A DNA stretch of 64,000 nucleotides from Streptomyces profundus (GTDB lineage Bacteria > Actinomycetota > Actinomycetes > Streptomycetales > Streptomycetaceae), in NCBI RefSeq assembly GCF_020740535.1, contig NZ_CP082362.1:4710501-4774500 (forward strand), read 5' to 3'. Positions 1 through 8,675 of the stretch are shown one piece after another. The notes under the pieces were generated by a model, which ran no database searches, was not told the DNA's origin, and worked only from the letters and a program-made list of their open reading frames with translations. Made by a program: the position numbers and the translations under genes. Numbering within the stretch: position 1 is the first letter of the stretch; each line of letters begins with the position of its first letter.

Positions 1-68
1 GCGACATCTCCGACTCCTGGGTCTTCGGCCTCCTCCGCCGCGAGTGGCCCCCGCCGGCCGACCGTTAG
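1..68 (+). CDS. C-terminal end of a GNAT-like acetyltransferase (partial)
   Basis: The window opens inside a reading frame that ends at TAG 66-68. The last 21 residues include DSWVFGLLRREW, which resembles the C-terminal strand of RimJ/RimL-type GNAT N-acetyltransferases, where a D-S-W-x-(F/Y)-x-x-L-x-x-E-W tail is common. No catalytic region is visible, so the family assignment rests on this tail only. Another enzyme with a similar tail cannot be excluded. Confidence 0.4.
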   Translation, partial: DISDSWVFGLLRREWPPPADR

Positions 69-158
69 GACCGAGCCCGGCCCGCCTTTCGGCCCGCGCC
101 CCGCCGGCGAACCAACGCGGCGGACCTGTGACGCCCGGCAACAGCCGGCCCGCAGAGC

Positions 159-450
159 TGGGACGGCCAGGGCAACCTGGTCGCCCACGCCGACCCCGCC
201 GGTCAGGTCACCCACTTCGAGATCGGCCACTTCGGCCTGGTCCGCGCCCAGTCACCCACACCGAGCACCGCATCTCACGCCTGTCCGGAGCCTCCACCGA
301 GCCGCGCTTCAACATCCCCAACGACCCCTACTTCAACCAGATCCCGGTCCAGCGCGGTGAAAGCATCTACATCGACGCCGCTGAGCGCGACCGGCTCCGC
401 GCGACCGCCGACCGCGACGCCGCCCTCACCGAGAAACCAGCCGCTGTCGG
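159..450 (+). pseudogene. RHS/YD-repeat protein remnants
   Basis: From 159 to 251 one frame reads DGQGNLVAHADPAGQ followed by VTHFEIGHFGLVRAQ, typical of RHS/YD repeats found in polymorphic toxins. The frame then shifts. From about 257 another frame reads RFNIPNDPYFNQIPVQRGE and a charged helix rich in Asp and Arg. Neither frame has a plausible start, and the two pieces do not join without frameshifts. This is best read as debris of a longer RHS-type or secreted-repeat gene. The family of the second piece is not recognised. Confidence 0.45.
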
Positions 451-845
451 CAGAACTGATAGAAGCCCTCGCGGGCGAGGCGACGGGCGACAGCAGTGCG
501 GAGCGGGGCGCCGTGCGTGGGGATCGGCAAGTGCCGGTCGCGGAACCGCGGCGCCCGACCTGGCGTCCCTGTGAGGGAAGTTGTGGGACTGCGGCCGGGC
601 AACGGGCTAACGTTCCGGCAGGCGCGCGCCGTTGCAGCGGTGGAGGAGAGGCGCGCTCCGCGACCGGGGACGCGCCGGGAATGGAACGCTGGTCCGGATC
701 AGGACGGCTGTCCTGGCGGATTCTCCTGGCGCTTGGCGGGTTCCTGGGTTACGGGCGTGTCACCTACGCGGTCGCGTCGCGATGCCCATCGCGCCAGCTC
801 GCCAGCAGCCGGGACAGGAATGTTCGAAACGGGGGAGGCATAGCA
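451..845. other. Intergenic region upstream of a kinase gene
   Basis: No protein-like reading frame was found here; the frames that stay open have shadow-type composition. The last 15 bases hold a ribosome-binding sequence, GGGGGAGG (831-838), for the kinase that follows. No clear terminator or promoter could be assigned by eye. Confidence 0.4.
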
Positions 846-2303
846 GTGCGAGACCAGCTCCTGGGGGGCCGTTACCGGTTGGTGCGACAGCTCAGTGAGG
901 GCGGAATGGGCCAGGCGTGGGAGGCGCAGGACGAGACGCTGGGCCGGCCCGTCGCGGTCAAGGTGATCTCCCTACTGGCCGGCGGCGGAAGCCGCGGCGA
1001 AGAGGCGCGCGCCAGGTTCCTGCGCGAGGCACAGATCACCGCCCGGCTACAGCACCCCAACATCGTGACCATCCACGACTTCGGCGAAACCGGCACCGCG
1101 GGCGACAGGATTCCGTTCCTGGTGATGGAGCTGATCCGGGGCGAGGGTCTGGACGCGATGCTGCGCCGAGGCGCCATCGCCCTGCCGGACGCGGCCCGAT
1201 GGGGCGCGCAGATAGGCGACGCGCTCGCTGAGGCGCACAACGCCGGAATCATGCACAGGGACATCAAGCCGTCCAACATCCTCATCACACCTTCCGGCAT
1301 CGTGAAGGTCCTCGACTTCGGCATCGCGCGAGGGGCAGACCCCTACGCGACCGCGGACCGCCTCACCCAGACCGGCTTCATCGTGGGCACACCCCCCTAC
1401 ATGGCACCCGAACAAGCCCGCGGCTTCCCCGAACCGCGCAGCGACCTGTACGCGTTCGGCTGCCTGCTCTTCGAGCTGATCACAGGCCAGCTGCCGTTCC
1501 AGGCCCCCGACACCGTGGGCTACCTCTCGGCCCATCTCACTCAGGAACCCTCCGCGCCCAGCGCGGTGTCCACGGACATCCCACCCGCCTGGGACGAACT
1601 CGTGCTCGCCTTGCTGCGCAAGGACCCCGAGCACCGGTATCCGAACGCCGCTGACCTCTCCCAGGCGCTACGGCACATCGACCACACACCCAGGCCCGAG
1701 TCTGTAGACGGCCGTACCCGACCCCTCACAGAGCCAGGCACGGTCCCTCTCCCGCCCACGGTCTCCGTGCCCGGGCAGCGGGGCCGCGATTCCACTGACG
1801 AGACACTCACCGTGAACGCCCTGCTGCCGCAGCAGTTCACCAACGACCTGGGCATCAAGTTCGCGCGAATCGCCGAGGGCACACACCACCCCCGTGAGGC
1901 GGGCCCCAGCCATGTGGCCCAGGAACTCACGCGCCGTGACTGTACCAATGTGGTGGCCGGTGTCTACGCGGAGCAGCCCGGTTCCCACGCCACGCCCGAG
2001 AACCCCGTCTACGTCTGCGTCCAGGTCTTCGCCTTCCCCGACATGCCGACCGCCCAGGACATGCTCGCGTACCTGAGCGGCAAGCCGCGTTGGGAGCTCA
2101 CCATCTGGAGGGCCCGGGACGGGGGCGGCCTCGAACACTGCCCCGACAAGGTCTACCGCAGCTACCGCTGGAGTCAGTCCTGGCACCGCCACAGTTACGT
2201 GACCGTCGCGGTGGCCTACCGCGCCGACCTCACCAACGACAGCTCCATCAGGCCCTGGCTCACCGCAGCCGCCCGCCGGGCCGCAAGATCCGCCGCGCCG
2301 TAG
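846..2303 (+). CDS. Ser/Thr protein kinase, cytosolic type
   Basis: Predicted 485-residue Hanks-type Ser/Thr kinase. The start is GTG 846, with GGGAGG about 8 bases upstream; the frame is open further 5', but kinase homology begins here with the glycine-rich loop SEGGMG (residues about 19-24). Other motifs are VAVKV with the ATP lysine (about residue 38), HRDIKPSN as catalytic loop (about 137-144), DFGIAR and APEQAR. No transmembrane helix follows the kinase domain, unlike PknB-type receptors. After a proline/threonine linker there is a C-terminal domain of about 180 residues with two or three cysteines and many aromatics, not recognised. The substrate is unknown. No obvious operon partner is present. 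Confidence 0.85.
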   Translation: MRDQLLGGRYRLVRQLSEGGMGQAWEAQDETLGRPVAVKVISLLAGGGSRGEEARARFLREAQITARLQHPNIVTIHDFGETGTAGDRIPFLVMELIRGEGLDAMLRRGAIALPDAARWGAQIGDALAEAHNAGIMHRDIKPSNILITPSGIVKVLDFGIARGADPYATADRLTQTGFIVGTPPYMAPEQARGFPEPRSDLYAFGCLLFELITGQLPFQAPDTVGYLSAHLTQEPSAPSAVSTDIPPAWDELVLALLRKDPEHRYPNAADLSQALRHIDHTPRPESVDGRTRPLTEPGTVPLPPTVSVPGQRGRDSTDETLTVNALLPQQFTNDLGIKFARIAEGTHHPREAGPSHVAQELTRRDCTNVVAGVYAEQPGSHATPENPVYVCVQVFAFPDMPTAQDMLAYLSGKPRWELTIWRARDGGGLEHCPDKVYRSYRWSQSWHRHSYVTVAVAYRADLTNDSSIRPWLTAAARRAARSAAP

Positions 2304-2327
2304 CACCACCACAGCCCCGAGTGGTGC
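2303..2327 (+). terminator. Hairpin after the kinase gene
   Basis: GCACCAC (2303-2309) and GTGGTGC (2321-2327) form a perfect 7-bp stem directly after the kinase stop codon. There is no T-run, which is common for actinobacterial terminators. The call rests on position and stem only. Confidence 0.35.
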
Positions 2328-2436
2328 GCTTGGTCATGTCGGCGCGGGGTCTGGCCTGTCGCGGTGACAGGTGGGCAGGCGCCGGTCCAGGTCGCGAGGG
2401 GCGTTGTCCGCAGTTCGCGGACGCCTCAGAAGAGGC

Positions 2437-2661
2437 TCAGGCTGGCGCCGTCTCTGTGAGGTGCGTGGTGGTCGTGGTCGGGATGGCCACCATGTGGTGG
2501 AGCTTGCGTGTCTCCAGGCGGTGCCGGAAGGCGGCAGTGTCTCCCTGGCCGCCGTCGGTGATGACTTGGGGCACCTCGATGCCCCAGGACCTCGTTTCGT
2601 CGATCAGGTCGAAGGCCGGTTGCCACTTCTCGACACAGCCCACCTCGGCGGGGCGGCGCAC
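2437..2661 (-). pseudogene. IS701-type transposase fragment
   Basis: The minus strand encodes about 74 residues resembling the DDE core of IS701-family transposases, with DLIDETRSWGIEVPQVI, then an Asp-Gly-Gly segment and GDTAAFRHRLE. Intact elements encode roughly 400 residues, so only the central part remains. No inverted repeats were seen around it. The rest of the gap 2328-2762 shows nothing gene-like. It is a marker of past transposition next to the exporter genes. Confidence 0.6.
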
Positions 2662-2762
2662 TGCTTGCGGCGGGCCACTTTGGCCGGATCGGCCCTCCGT
2701 GGGTGGTGTCGAACACTCCGACGCCCACCCCCGGATTCACCCGTTATCACGACCGGACTTTG

Positions 2763-4073
2763 ATGAGACTTCGAACCTGGTTGCGCGCGTCGGCCGCGCT
2801 GTGGCTCGCGCCGCCGGCGCTGGCGCTGATCGTGCTCTACTTCTACGGCGGTTACCTCGCCGACTACCGCCTGGGGGACCCGCGCCTGGGCTATGCGCCG
2901 CGCACCGTCTCGGCCGTGCTGCTCAGTGTCTATCCGTTGATCTACGCGACGGCGGCGGCGCTCGGCGCGTGGGAGAGCGGACGACTGCGGCGGGACGGGG
3001 TCTGGGCGTTGGGCCCTGCCCGTTCCCGAGCCAGCCTGATCGCACAGGCACTGGCCCCGGTGTGGCTGTTGGCCGGCCTGATGACCGGCCTTGCCATCGG
3101 CCTCGCCCTGGGGCACGAGGGGCAGGCACCTACCGTGGTGAGCCTGGTGTTGCCCGGGATGGCGTGGGCCCTCGCTGTCGCCCACTCGCTCATCGGCTTC
3201 GCGGCCGGGCTGGTGCTGCCCCGCATAGTGGTGGCGCCCGTGCTCGCGCTGGTCGTCTTCTACGCGGTGGCAGCCGCCTGGTCCTATGAACCGTTCTGGC
3301 TCCGGCACATATCAGGCCAATACCCTGGGGAGTTGGGCTTCGGTCAGCTGCCGACGACGGCTTCTGTCGGGGCGCCCGTGCTGTTCGCCGGCGCCATCGC
3401 GCTCGGCCTCACCCTGTTGACCACGCCAGTCTGGCGGCCGGCGTGGCGCGTGGGGTGCGCGGTGGCCGGTTGCCTGGCGATGCTCGGGGGAACGGTCGGC
3501 GCTTATGCCATGGTGCGGGACTGGGGGCACTCGCCCCCGACCTCGACCGGTCACGCGCAGGTGCGCTGCGCCGGTGACGAGCTGCCCGTGTGCATGCCTG
3601 CGGCGACCGCTGGCGACCTGCCCACCGTTCGCGCCGACATCGGCGAGACGCTGCGGCTGCTGACAGACGCGGGTGTGGCCGTCGAGCCGCCAGCACGGGT
3701 GGAGGACCGATTGATCGCCGAGGGCGAGAGGGCACCCGACACCTGGCGCCTCCCCCTCACCAGTCTGCACTCCGCCGACACGACCCGGCTGGCCGTCGTC
3801 GACACCGTCGTCGTCTTCCCCTGTGCTGAACCGGACGGCACCACGGCGCGCACCGTCATGCTGTGGGCGGCGGGCGTCGCGGGCGTCGCCGACGACTACC
3901 TACGGCGCCAGCGCGAGGAACTGCTGGTGTACCAGGACGGGGCCCGGATACTTGAGGAGATCGAGGAACAAGCGGTGGCGGTGACGGAGCTGTCGCCAGC
4001 GGAGCAGGCCGACTGGTACCGGAACGCGCTGGCCGCGGCCTGTGCCTCCGGCGAGAGCGCGGGTGTGGCCTGA
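2763..4073 (+). CDS. ABC exporter-associated membrane protein, large subunit
   Basis: Predicted 436-residue polytopic membrane protein. The N-terminal 250 residues hold about six or seven hydrophobic segments, beginning with ALWLAPPALALIVLYFYGGY. The remaining 180 residues form a soluble domain with three cysteines that is not recognised. ATG 2763 was chosen because the hydrophobic start follows directly; the frame is open upstream. The stop overlaps the next start (TGATG), and an ABC ATPase follows two genes later, so this is probably a permease-like subunit of that transporter. Topology and substrate are inferred only from context. Confidence 0.65.
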   Translation: MRLRTWLRASAALWLAPPALALIVLYFYGGYLADYRLGDPRLGYAPRTVSAVLLSVYPLIYATAAALGAWESGRLRRDGVWALGPARSRASLIAQALAPVWLLAGLMTGLAIGLALGHEGQAPTVVSLVLPGMAWALAVAHSLIGFAAGLVLPRIVVAPVLALVVFYAVAAAWSYEPFWLRHISGQYPGELGFGQLPTTASVGAPVLFAGAIALGLTLLTTPVWRPAWRVGCAVAGCLAMLGGTVGAYAMVRDWGHSPPTSTGHAQVRCAGDELPVCMPAATAGDLPTVRADIGETLRLLTDAGVAVEPPARVEDRLIAEGERAPDTWRLPLTSLHSADTTRLAVVDTVVVFPCAEPDGTTARTVMLWAAGVAGVADDYLRRQREELLVYQDGARILEEIEEQAVAVTELSPAEQADWYRNALAAACASGESAGVA

Positions 4074-4675
4074 TGTGGTGGTGGCTCAAAGCGCGGCGAG
4101 TGCTCTCCGTCCTCCTGGTGGCGCTCGGCGTGTTCACGGCCGCCGTGATGGTGCTGGGGGATGCCACGGTCGAACTGCCCTCGATCCTGAGTGGGTCGAC
4201 CAATCCGGTGCTCTTCGTGCTGATGGCCCCGATCCCCGTTGTCGCCGCCCTCGAACTCAGCCTCGGCTCCCGGCTGGTTGAGGCGGAGGAGACCGCTACC
4301 CGACGCGTGCGCGCGCTGGACGCCGGCCTGGTCATCGGCGTCTGCGCGACCGCCCTGGCCGTCGGTGGCGCGGTCCATCTGCTGGCGGGCAACGACCACG
4401 CCGTGGCCTCCGGCCGTAACGTCGCCTTCCTGACCGGACTGCTGCTGTGCGTACGGGTCTTCGTCGGTCAGCCGGCGATCGCCGCGCCGGTGCTCTGGGT
4501 CTTCGCCGTGATCTTCGTCGGCTACTCCGGGGGTGGGCACTGGGCGTTCTGGACCGTCCTGCCCAAGCCCGGTGGCGACGCCCCGGCGGCGCTCGCCGCC
4601 ATGCTCGCCCTCACCATCGGCCTCCTGCTCCACGGCACGGTCCGCTGGCGGACCGTGGCCCATTCCATCACCTGA
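4073..4675 (+). CDS. ABC exporter-associated membrane protein, small subunit
   Basis: Predicted 200-residue membrane protein with about five or six hydrophobic helices, for example VLSVLLVALGVFTAAVMVLG near the N-terminus and a closing segment at about 165-190. It overlaps the preceding membrane-protein gene by one base and ends six bases before the ATPase gene, so the three are almost certainly co-translated. No family motif is recognised. It is likely the second membrane component of an ABC-2-like exporter. Confidence 0.65.
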   Translation: MWWWLKARRVLSVLLVALGVFTAAVMVLGDATVELPSILSGSTNPVLFVLMAPIPVVAALELSLGSRLVEAEETATRRVRALDAGLVIGVCATALAVGGAVHLLAGNDHAVASGRNVAFLTGLLLCVRVFVGQPAIAAPVLWVFAVIFVGYSGGGHWAFWTVLPKPGGDAPAALAAMLALTIGLLLHGTVRWRTVAHSIT

Positions 4676-4681
4676 GGACCC

Positions 4682-5416
4682 ATGACTCTCCAACTCCGCG
4701 CCTGCACCTACGCATACCGCCCATGGGCCCGCCCGGTACTCAGCGAGCTCGACTACCGGCTGCCGCCGGGGGTGACCGTGCTGCTGGGCCCGAACGGCGC
4801 CGGCAAATCCACCCTGCTACGGCTGGCAGCCGGCGTCACCCGCCCACGCAAGGGCAGCGTCAGCCTGGACGACCTCCCCTCACAGGCCCGCGCCTACCGC
4901 GGCGCCGTCGCCTGGATGCCACAACACATCACCGCCATGACTGCCCTGACCGCCCGCGAACAGGTCGCCTATACCGGCTGGTTGAAAGGCATGAGCCGCA
5001 CCGACGCCTGGACCGCGTCGGCCACGGCCCTGGCCAGAGTCGACCTCGCCGACGAAGCGGACACCCGGGCGCGCCGCCTGTCCGGCGGACAACTGCGCCG
5101 GGTGGGTGTCGCCGCCGCGCTGGTCCACGGGGCGCGCGTACTGCTCCTCGACGAACCGACCGCCGGCATGGACCCCCGACAGCGACGAGTCTTCCGCGAC
5201 GTGCTGGCCACGCTGACCGACGAGGTGACGGTGCTGCTCTCGACCCACGATGTCGCTGACCTCGCTGAAGAATCCGACCATGTCACGGTCCTGGAGGCGG
5301 GACGTATCCGTTACACCGGGAGCACCGAGGGCTTCCTGGCCCACGCTCCCGCCGACGCCGTCGCCGGCCGCCGCGCGGAAGCGGCCTACACCGCGCTGAG
5401 CGAAACCACGGCCTGA
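4682..5416 (+). CDS. ABC transporter ATP-binding protein
   Basis: Predicted 244-residue nucleotide-binding subunit. Walker A is GPNGAGKSTLL (about residues 37-47), the Q-loop lies near WMPQHI, the signature is LSGGQLRRV, Walker B is VLLLDEPTAG, and the H-loop is STHD. The length is typical of ABC-2 or DrrA-like exporters. ATG 4682 is preceded by GAGGACC just after the upstream stop. The neighbouring two membrane proteins supply the permease part. The substrate cannot be read from sequence. Confidence 0.93.
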   Translation: MTLQLRACTYAYRPWARPVLSELDYRLPPGVTVLLGPNGAGKSTLLRLAAGVTRPRKGSVSLDDLPSQARAYRGAVAWMPQHITAMTALTAREQVAYTGWLKGMSRTDAWTASATALARVDLADEADTRARRLSGGQLRRVGVAAALVHGARVLLLDEPTAGMDPRQRRVFRDVLATLTDEVTVLLSTHDVADLAEESDHVTVLEAGRIRYTGSTEGFLAHAPADAVAGRRAEAAYTALSETTA

Positions 5417-5989
5417 GCCGAAGGCCCTCGACCATACGTATCGAGCAGGCGCAGCTATCGTCCCTACGTTGCGCTGAGGGCCCCTCCGCCACAGGTCAGT
5501 TGCTGCGCACCCTCACGTTTGCCCACCGTGCCTCAGCCGCGCCGCGCACCACCACGCCCGCGCCGACGGAGACCGCGACGTGCTTCCGACGGCACGGTTC
5601 GCCGGCCGAGTCAAAGGCCGACTAAGTGACTGCGGTCTGCTGTGCGACCGCTGCCCCTGGCGAACTCGCGGCATGCCCCGAGCGCACGTTCGGCGCCGGG
5701 TGCGTTCCCACGCCGCTACCGCCCCGCCGACGCCATTCTGAGCAGCATCCGTGCGGCCGTTCCAACACCTCGCAAGGGGAGCCAGTGGGGAGGGGGCTCT
5801 CGCTGAGGTTGGTACGGCCGGTACTTCCCGCCGTGCCCTCGGTATTCGCTGGCCCGCCCGGGGGCGTCTCGGTACCGTCCATGGCGTGAGGTGATCCGTT
5901 GCGCGGCACGTGAAATGCCGCGCATGAGGCCGAAGCCGTCGCCGTGCCCGGCGGCGGTTCCCTTGTCGAATCCGGAGAACCTCACCACC
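5417..5989. other. Intergenic region between exporter and phosphotransferase-like gene
   Basis: About 570 bases with no convincing coding frame. A weak stem CTCGA/TCGAG lies at about 5427-5445, shortly after the ATPase stop. The 3' end supplies a GGAG ribosome-binding site (about 5973) for the next gene. Nothing else could be supported. Confidence 0.35.
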
Positions 5990-6976
5990 ATGTCGTCACA
6001 CGCCACGTCGCCCAACGGCGGCCCGCCCGGCCACCCCGCCCCGGATCCCACTGTCTCCTCGAATGACGAGCGCCGGCCGGTACCGAGCTGCCAGGGGATC
6101 TCCGCCGCACTGGCATCGCACTGGGCTCTGCCTGGTGCCGAGGTAACGCCCCTGATGGGCGGCATGAACTCCGCGACCTGGAACGTCCGTCTCAGGGACA
6201 CCCGATGGGTGGCCAAGGCCGTACCCCGAGGAATGCCGGAGGGGCAGTTCCTCTACGGCCTGCGTCTGTCGGTCCAGGTGGAGGAGGCAGGCATGCTCGC
6301 TGGCGCACCCGTGCCCACGTCCGCTGGACACCTGACGACCGCGGTCGGCGGCCACGCTCTCGCGCTCCTGCGCTGGGTAGCGGGCCGCGAACTCCAAGGC
6401 CACAGCAGCAGCGATACCGCGCTCATGGGCGCGACACTCGCCCGCGTCCACGGCATCCTCGGCACGGAACCGGTCACCCCGGGGGAGGCGTGGTCGCAGT
6501 TCGACCTGCTGGCCGACAGTCCCGATGACGCCGCCCTGAACCTGCGGCCGTGGATCCGACCAGCCATCGAAGCGGTCACGGCGCGACTGCGGCGACTCCG
6601 CCCTGAGACGCTGACGTGGGGCCCCGTGCACGGCGACCCCGCACCCGAACACTTCCGGTTCGACCCGTCCACAGGCAACCGCGGTCTCATCGACTGGGGC
6701 GCGGCCAGCTTCAAGCCCCGGATGTACGACGTGGCCACGGCGGTGATGGACGCCCACGGCCCTGACCGCGCGCAACCCCTCCTCCGCGCCTACCTGGACC
6801 AGGACGTTCTGCCACGCGCAGAGATCGAACGCGCGCTGACACCGATCCTGGACTTTCGGTACGCCATCAACGCCCTCTACTACGCCGGGCGGATCCTGCA
6901 CGGTGACGTCACCGGCGTCGACGCCCCTTCCGGAAACGAAGAACGCTTGGAGGAGGCACGCCGGTGGCTGGCCTGA
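5990..6976 (+). CDS. Aminoglycoside phosphotransferase (APH) family protein
   Basis: Predicted 328-residue protein with the APH/choline-kinase fold. It shows a Brenner-type catalytic loop HGDPAPEHF and the metal-binding LIDWGAAS near the C-terminal third. The N-lobe contains MGGMNSATW and a VAKAVP lysine strand. ATG 5990 is preferred because GGAG lies about 10 bases upstream; the frame is open further 5' but without a ribosome-binding site. These enzymes phosphorylate small molecules such as antibiotics, homoserine or sugars. No neighbour indicates the substrate, so a resistance role should not be assumed. Confidence 0.75.
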   Translation: MSSHATSPNGGPPGHPAPDPTVSSNDERRPVPSCQGISAALASHWALPGAEVTPLMGGMNSATWNVRLRDTRWVAKAVPRGMPEGQFLYGLRLSVQVEEAGMLAGAPVPTSAGHLTTAVGGHALALLRWVAGRELQGHSSSDTALMGATLARVHGILGTEPVTPGEAWSQFDLLADSPDDAALNLRPWIRPAIEAVTARLRRLRPETLTWGPVHGDPAPEHFRFDPSTGNRGLIDWGAASFKPRMYDVATAVMDAHGPDRAQPLLRAYLDQDVLPRAEIERALTPILDFRYAINALYYAGRILHGDVTGVDAPSGNEERLEEARRWLA

Positions 6977-7148
6977 CCGCCAAAAGGAATCGTGCCGCCG
7001 TCATCTGGACCGCAATGGAGCGCTCGCGGCGATCATCTCAATGATCACCGCGCCAACCCTGTGCCGCTCATGCCCGCGGGGGAATTCGATCCTAAAGGTT
7101 GTCCCGTAAATGACCTCGGGTCTGCTGGCTGACCTGCTTGTCTGCTGG

Positions 7149-7919
7149 TCAGCCGACGAGGGTGAGGTTATGCAGGCGGGCGATGCCGAGCATGGCGTGG
7201 TGGACGCCATCGCCTTTCAGGCGGCAGTCGCGGAGGATCTTCCAGGTCTTCATGCGGGCGAAGGCGTGCTCGACACGTGTCCGGACCCTGCAGTGGGAGG
7301 CGTTGTGCTCCTCTTCCCAGGCCGGTAGATCGGCTTGGCCGCGTTCACGGCGGTGCGGGATGATCAGGCCTGTGCCCTGGTAGCCGCCGTCGGCGATAAC
7401 GGTGGTGCGGCCGGCGGAGTCCTTGGCGCCGGACAGTTCCCAGGCCTTGCAGTCGTTGCGGTTGCCGGGCAGCGGCCGGCCGATGGCGACGATGAGCCGG
7501 GTGTCGGCGTCGATGACGACCTGGTGGTTGGTGGAGTACCGATAATTCTTGGACTGCTCGGCCACCTGGTGGTCGCGGGTGGGGACCAGGGTGCCGTCCA
7601 CGATCAGCACGGTGTCCTTGCGGAACCTCTTGCGCTGCTGGAGCGCGAGTGCCGGGCCGAGGCGATCGATGATGCGGTCCGCGGCCGACTTCGACACTCC
7701 GAACAACGGCGCCAGCTGGCGCAGGGTGAGGTTCGTGCGCCAGTACGCGGCGACCAGCAGGACCCGGTCCTCCAATGGCAGGCTCCAGGGCCGGCCCTTG
7801 CGGACCGGATCCGCCCCCTCCCGCCGCAGCGCGGTGACCAACTTGCCGAACTGCCGCGCGCTCAGCCCGGTGAACGGGGCTATCCAAGACGGCTCCGACG
7901 CCGTGATCACACTAGCCAC
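7149..7919 (-). CDS. IS5-family transposase
   Basis: Predicted 256-residue DDE transposase with GTG start. An N-terminal helix-turn-helix region contains TLRQLAPLFGVSKSAADRI (about residues 67-85). The catalytic triad is visible as VDGTLVP (first Asp), IADGGYQGTG (second Asp) and RVEHAFARMKTWKILRD (Glu). The length matches single-ORF IS5-family elements of Streptomyces. The frame is intact, so the enzyme may be active. It sits 50 bases inside the left inverted repeat of the surrounding element. Confidence 0.9.
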   Translation of the reverse strand: MASVITASEPSWIAPFTGLSARQFGKLVTALRREGADPVRKGRPWSLPLEDRVLLVAAYWRTNLTLRQLAPLFGVSKSAADRIIDRLGPALALQQRKRFRKDTVLIVDGTLVPTRDHQVAEQSKNYRYSTNHQVVIDADTRLIVAIGRPLPGNRNDCKAWELSGAKDSAGRTTVIADGGYQGTGLIIPHRRERGQADLPAWEEEHNASHCRVRTRVEHAFARMKTWKILRDCRLKGDGVHHAMLGIARLHNLTLVG

Positions 7920-7961
7920 ACGGTGATCATTCCACTGTGCGCAACAGGCCTATCCCCGCCG

Positions 7962-8393
7962 TCAGGGCTCCGGGATGAAGGCAGGCTCGATCCCCATCGC
8001 GGCAACGCCCTCGCGCACGGAGCGGTCGAACTGCTTGATCGCCGCTACCAAGACGTCCCAGGTGACGGGAGAGGTCCAGAAGTCCGGCGTGTAGATGGAG
8101 CCGACCCGCCAGCCGTCATCGGAGTGCACGATGCGGATCAGCCCCTCCTCCGCCTGCATCGAGTCGAGCTCGAATTCCTCATGGCCGGCAGTTGGCCTCT
8201 GCAGCCAGAGCGCCAAGTAGTACGCCAGCTCCGCCACGGGGAACGCCTCTTCGGACCACACCACCTGCCCCTGCTCCCAGATGGAGAGCTCTGCCTCGAT
8301 GTCGAGGAGAAGCACTGCCAGTGGAGCCTCTTGCGGGGTGAGTCCGCGCCGCGGCAGATCCGACAGTCCAAAGTTCCGGCAGACGAGCCGCAC
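7962..8393 (-). CDS. DUF7878-like protein, possible IS passenger
   Basis: Predicted 143-residue protein of a family seen in Streptomyces genomes. It contains AVLLLDIEAELSIW, FPVAELAYYLALWL and WRVGSIYTPDF. GTG 8393 is chosen because GGAGG lies seven bases upstream; an upstream TTG would add 23 unconvincing residues. No enzymatic motif is seen. It is co-oriented with the IS5 transposase and lies inside the element's apparent inverted repeats, which suggests it moves with it or was trapped there. Its function is unknown. Confidence 0.6.
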   Translation of the reverse strand: MRLVCRNFGLSDLPRRGLTPQEAPLAVLLLDIEAELSIWEQGQVVWSEEAFPVAELAYYLALWLQRPTAGHEEFELDSMQAEEGLIRIVHSDDGWRVGSIYTPDFWTSPVTWDVLVAAIKQFDRSVREGVAAMGIEPAFIPEP

Positions 8394-8508
8394 CGCCCGG
8401 CCTCCATGCGATCTGAGGCCCTCAGCACGTCCGGGCCACCCAAATGCGCAGAACGTTACCAAGTCACGTCTGGTGCCCCAGCCGACCCTCGATTAGCGGG
8501 ACAACCCT

Positions 8509-8649
8509 TAGGCTTGGCCCGCCGAGGGCCTGTCGAGCAAGGGGTATTCCTGGCGAACTGCGGTGAGGCGGCCGTTGAAGGTGATGTCGTGGGCGTTGAG
8601 CGCGTTCTTCCAGCGGCTGGTCGCTTCGGGAGTGGCCCGTGCATTCCAT
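8509..8649 (-). pseudogene. Unrecognised gene 3' fragment at the IS end
   Basis: The minus strand reads an open frame ending NAHDITFNGRLTAVRQEYP and then DRPSAGQA with a TAA stop that falls inside the right inverted repeat of the IS5-like element (8509-8511). Codon use looks coding, but there is no start or recognisable domain. It may be the tail of a gene cut by insertion. The family is not recognised. Confidence 0.3.
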
Positions 8650-8675
8650 GGTGCGGTGTGCGGTAGGCGACGGTG

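Larger units (their letters stand above)
7091..8512. mobile_element. IS5-family element, possibly with a passenger gene
   Basis: CCTAAAGGTTGTCCCG (7091-7106) and CGGGACAACCCTTAGG (8497-8512) are inverted repeats matching at 15 of 16 positions. GTTGTCCCGTAAA-like ends are familiar from Streptomyces IS5 elements. Between them lie an intact transposase and a second gene on the same strand. A simple IS5 element would be about 0.9 kb, so either the element carries a passenger or the right repeat belongs to a decayed second copy. No target duplication was settled by eye. Confidence 0.45.
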
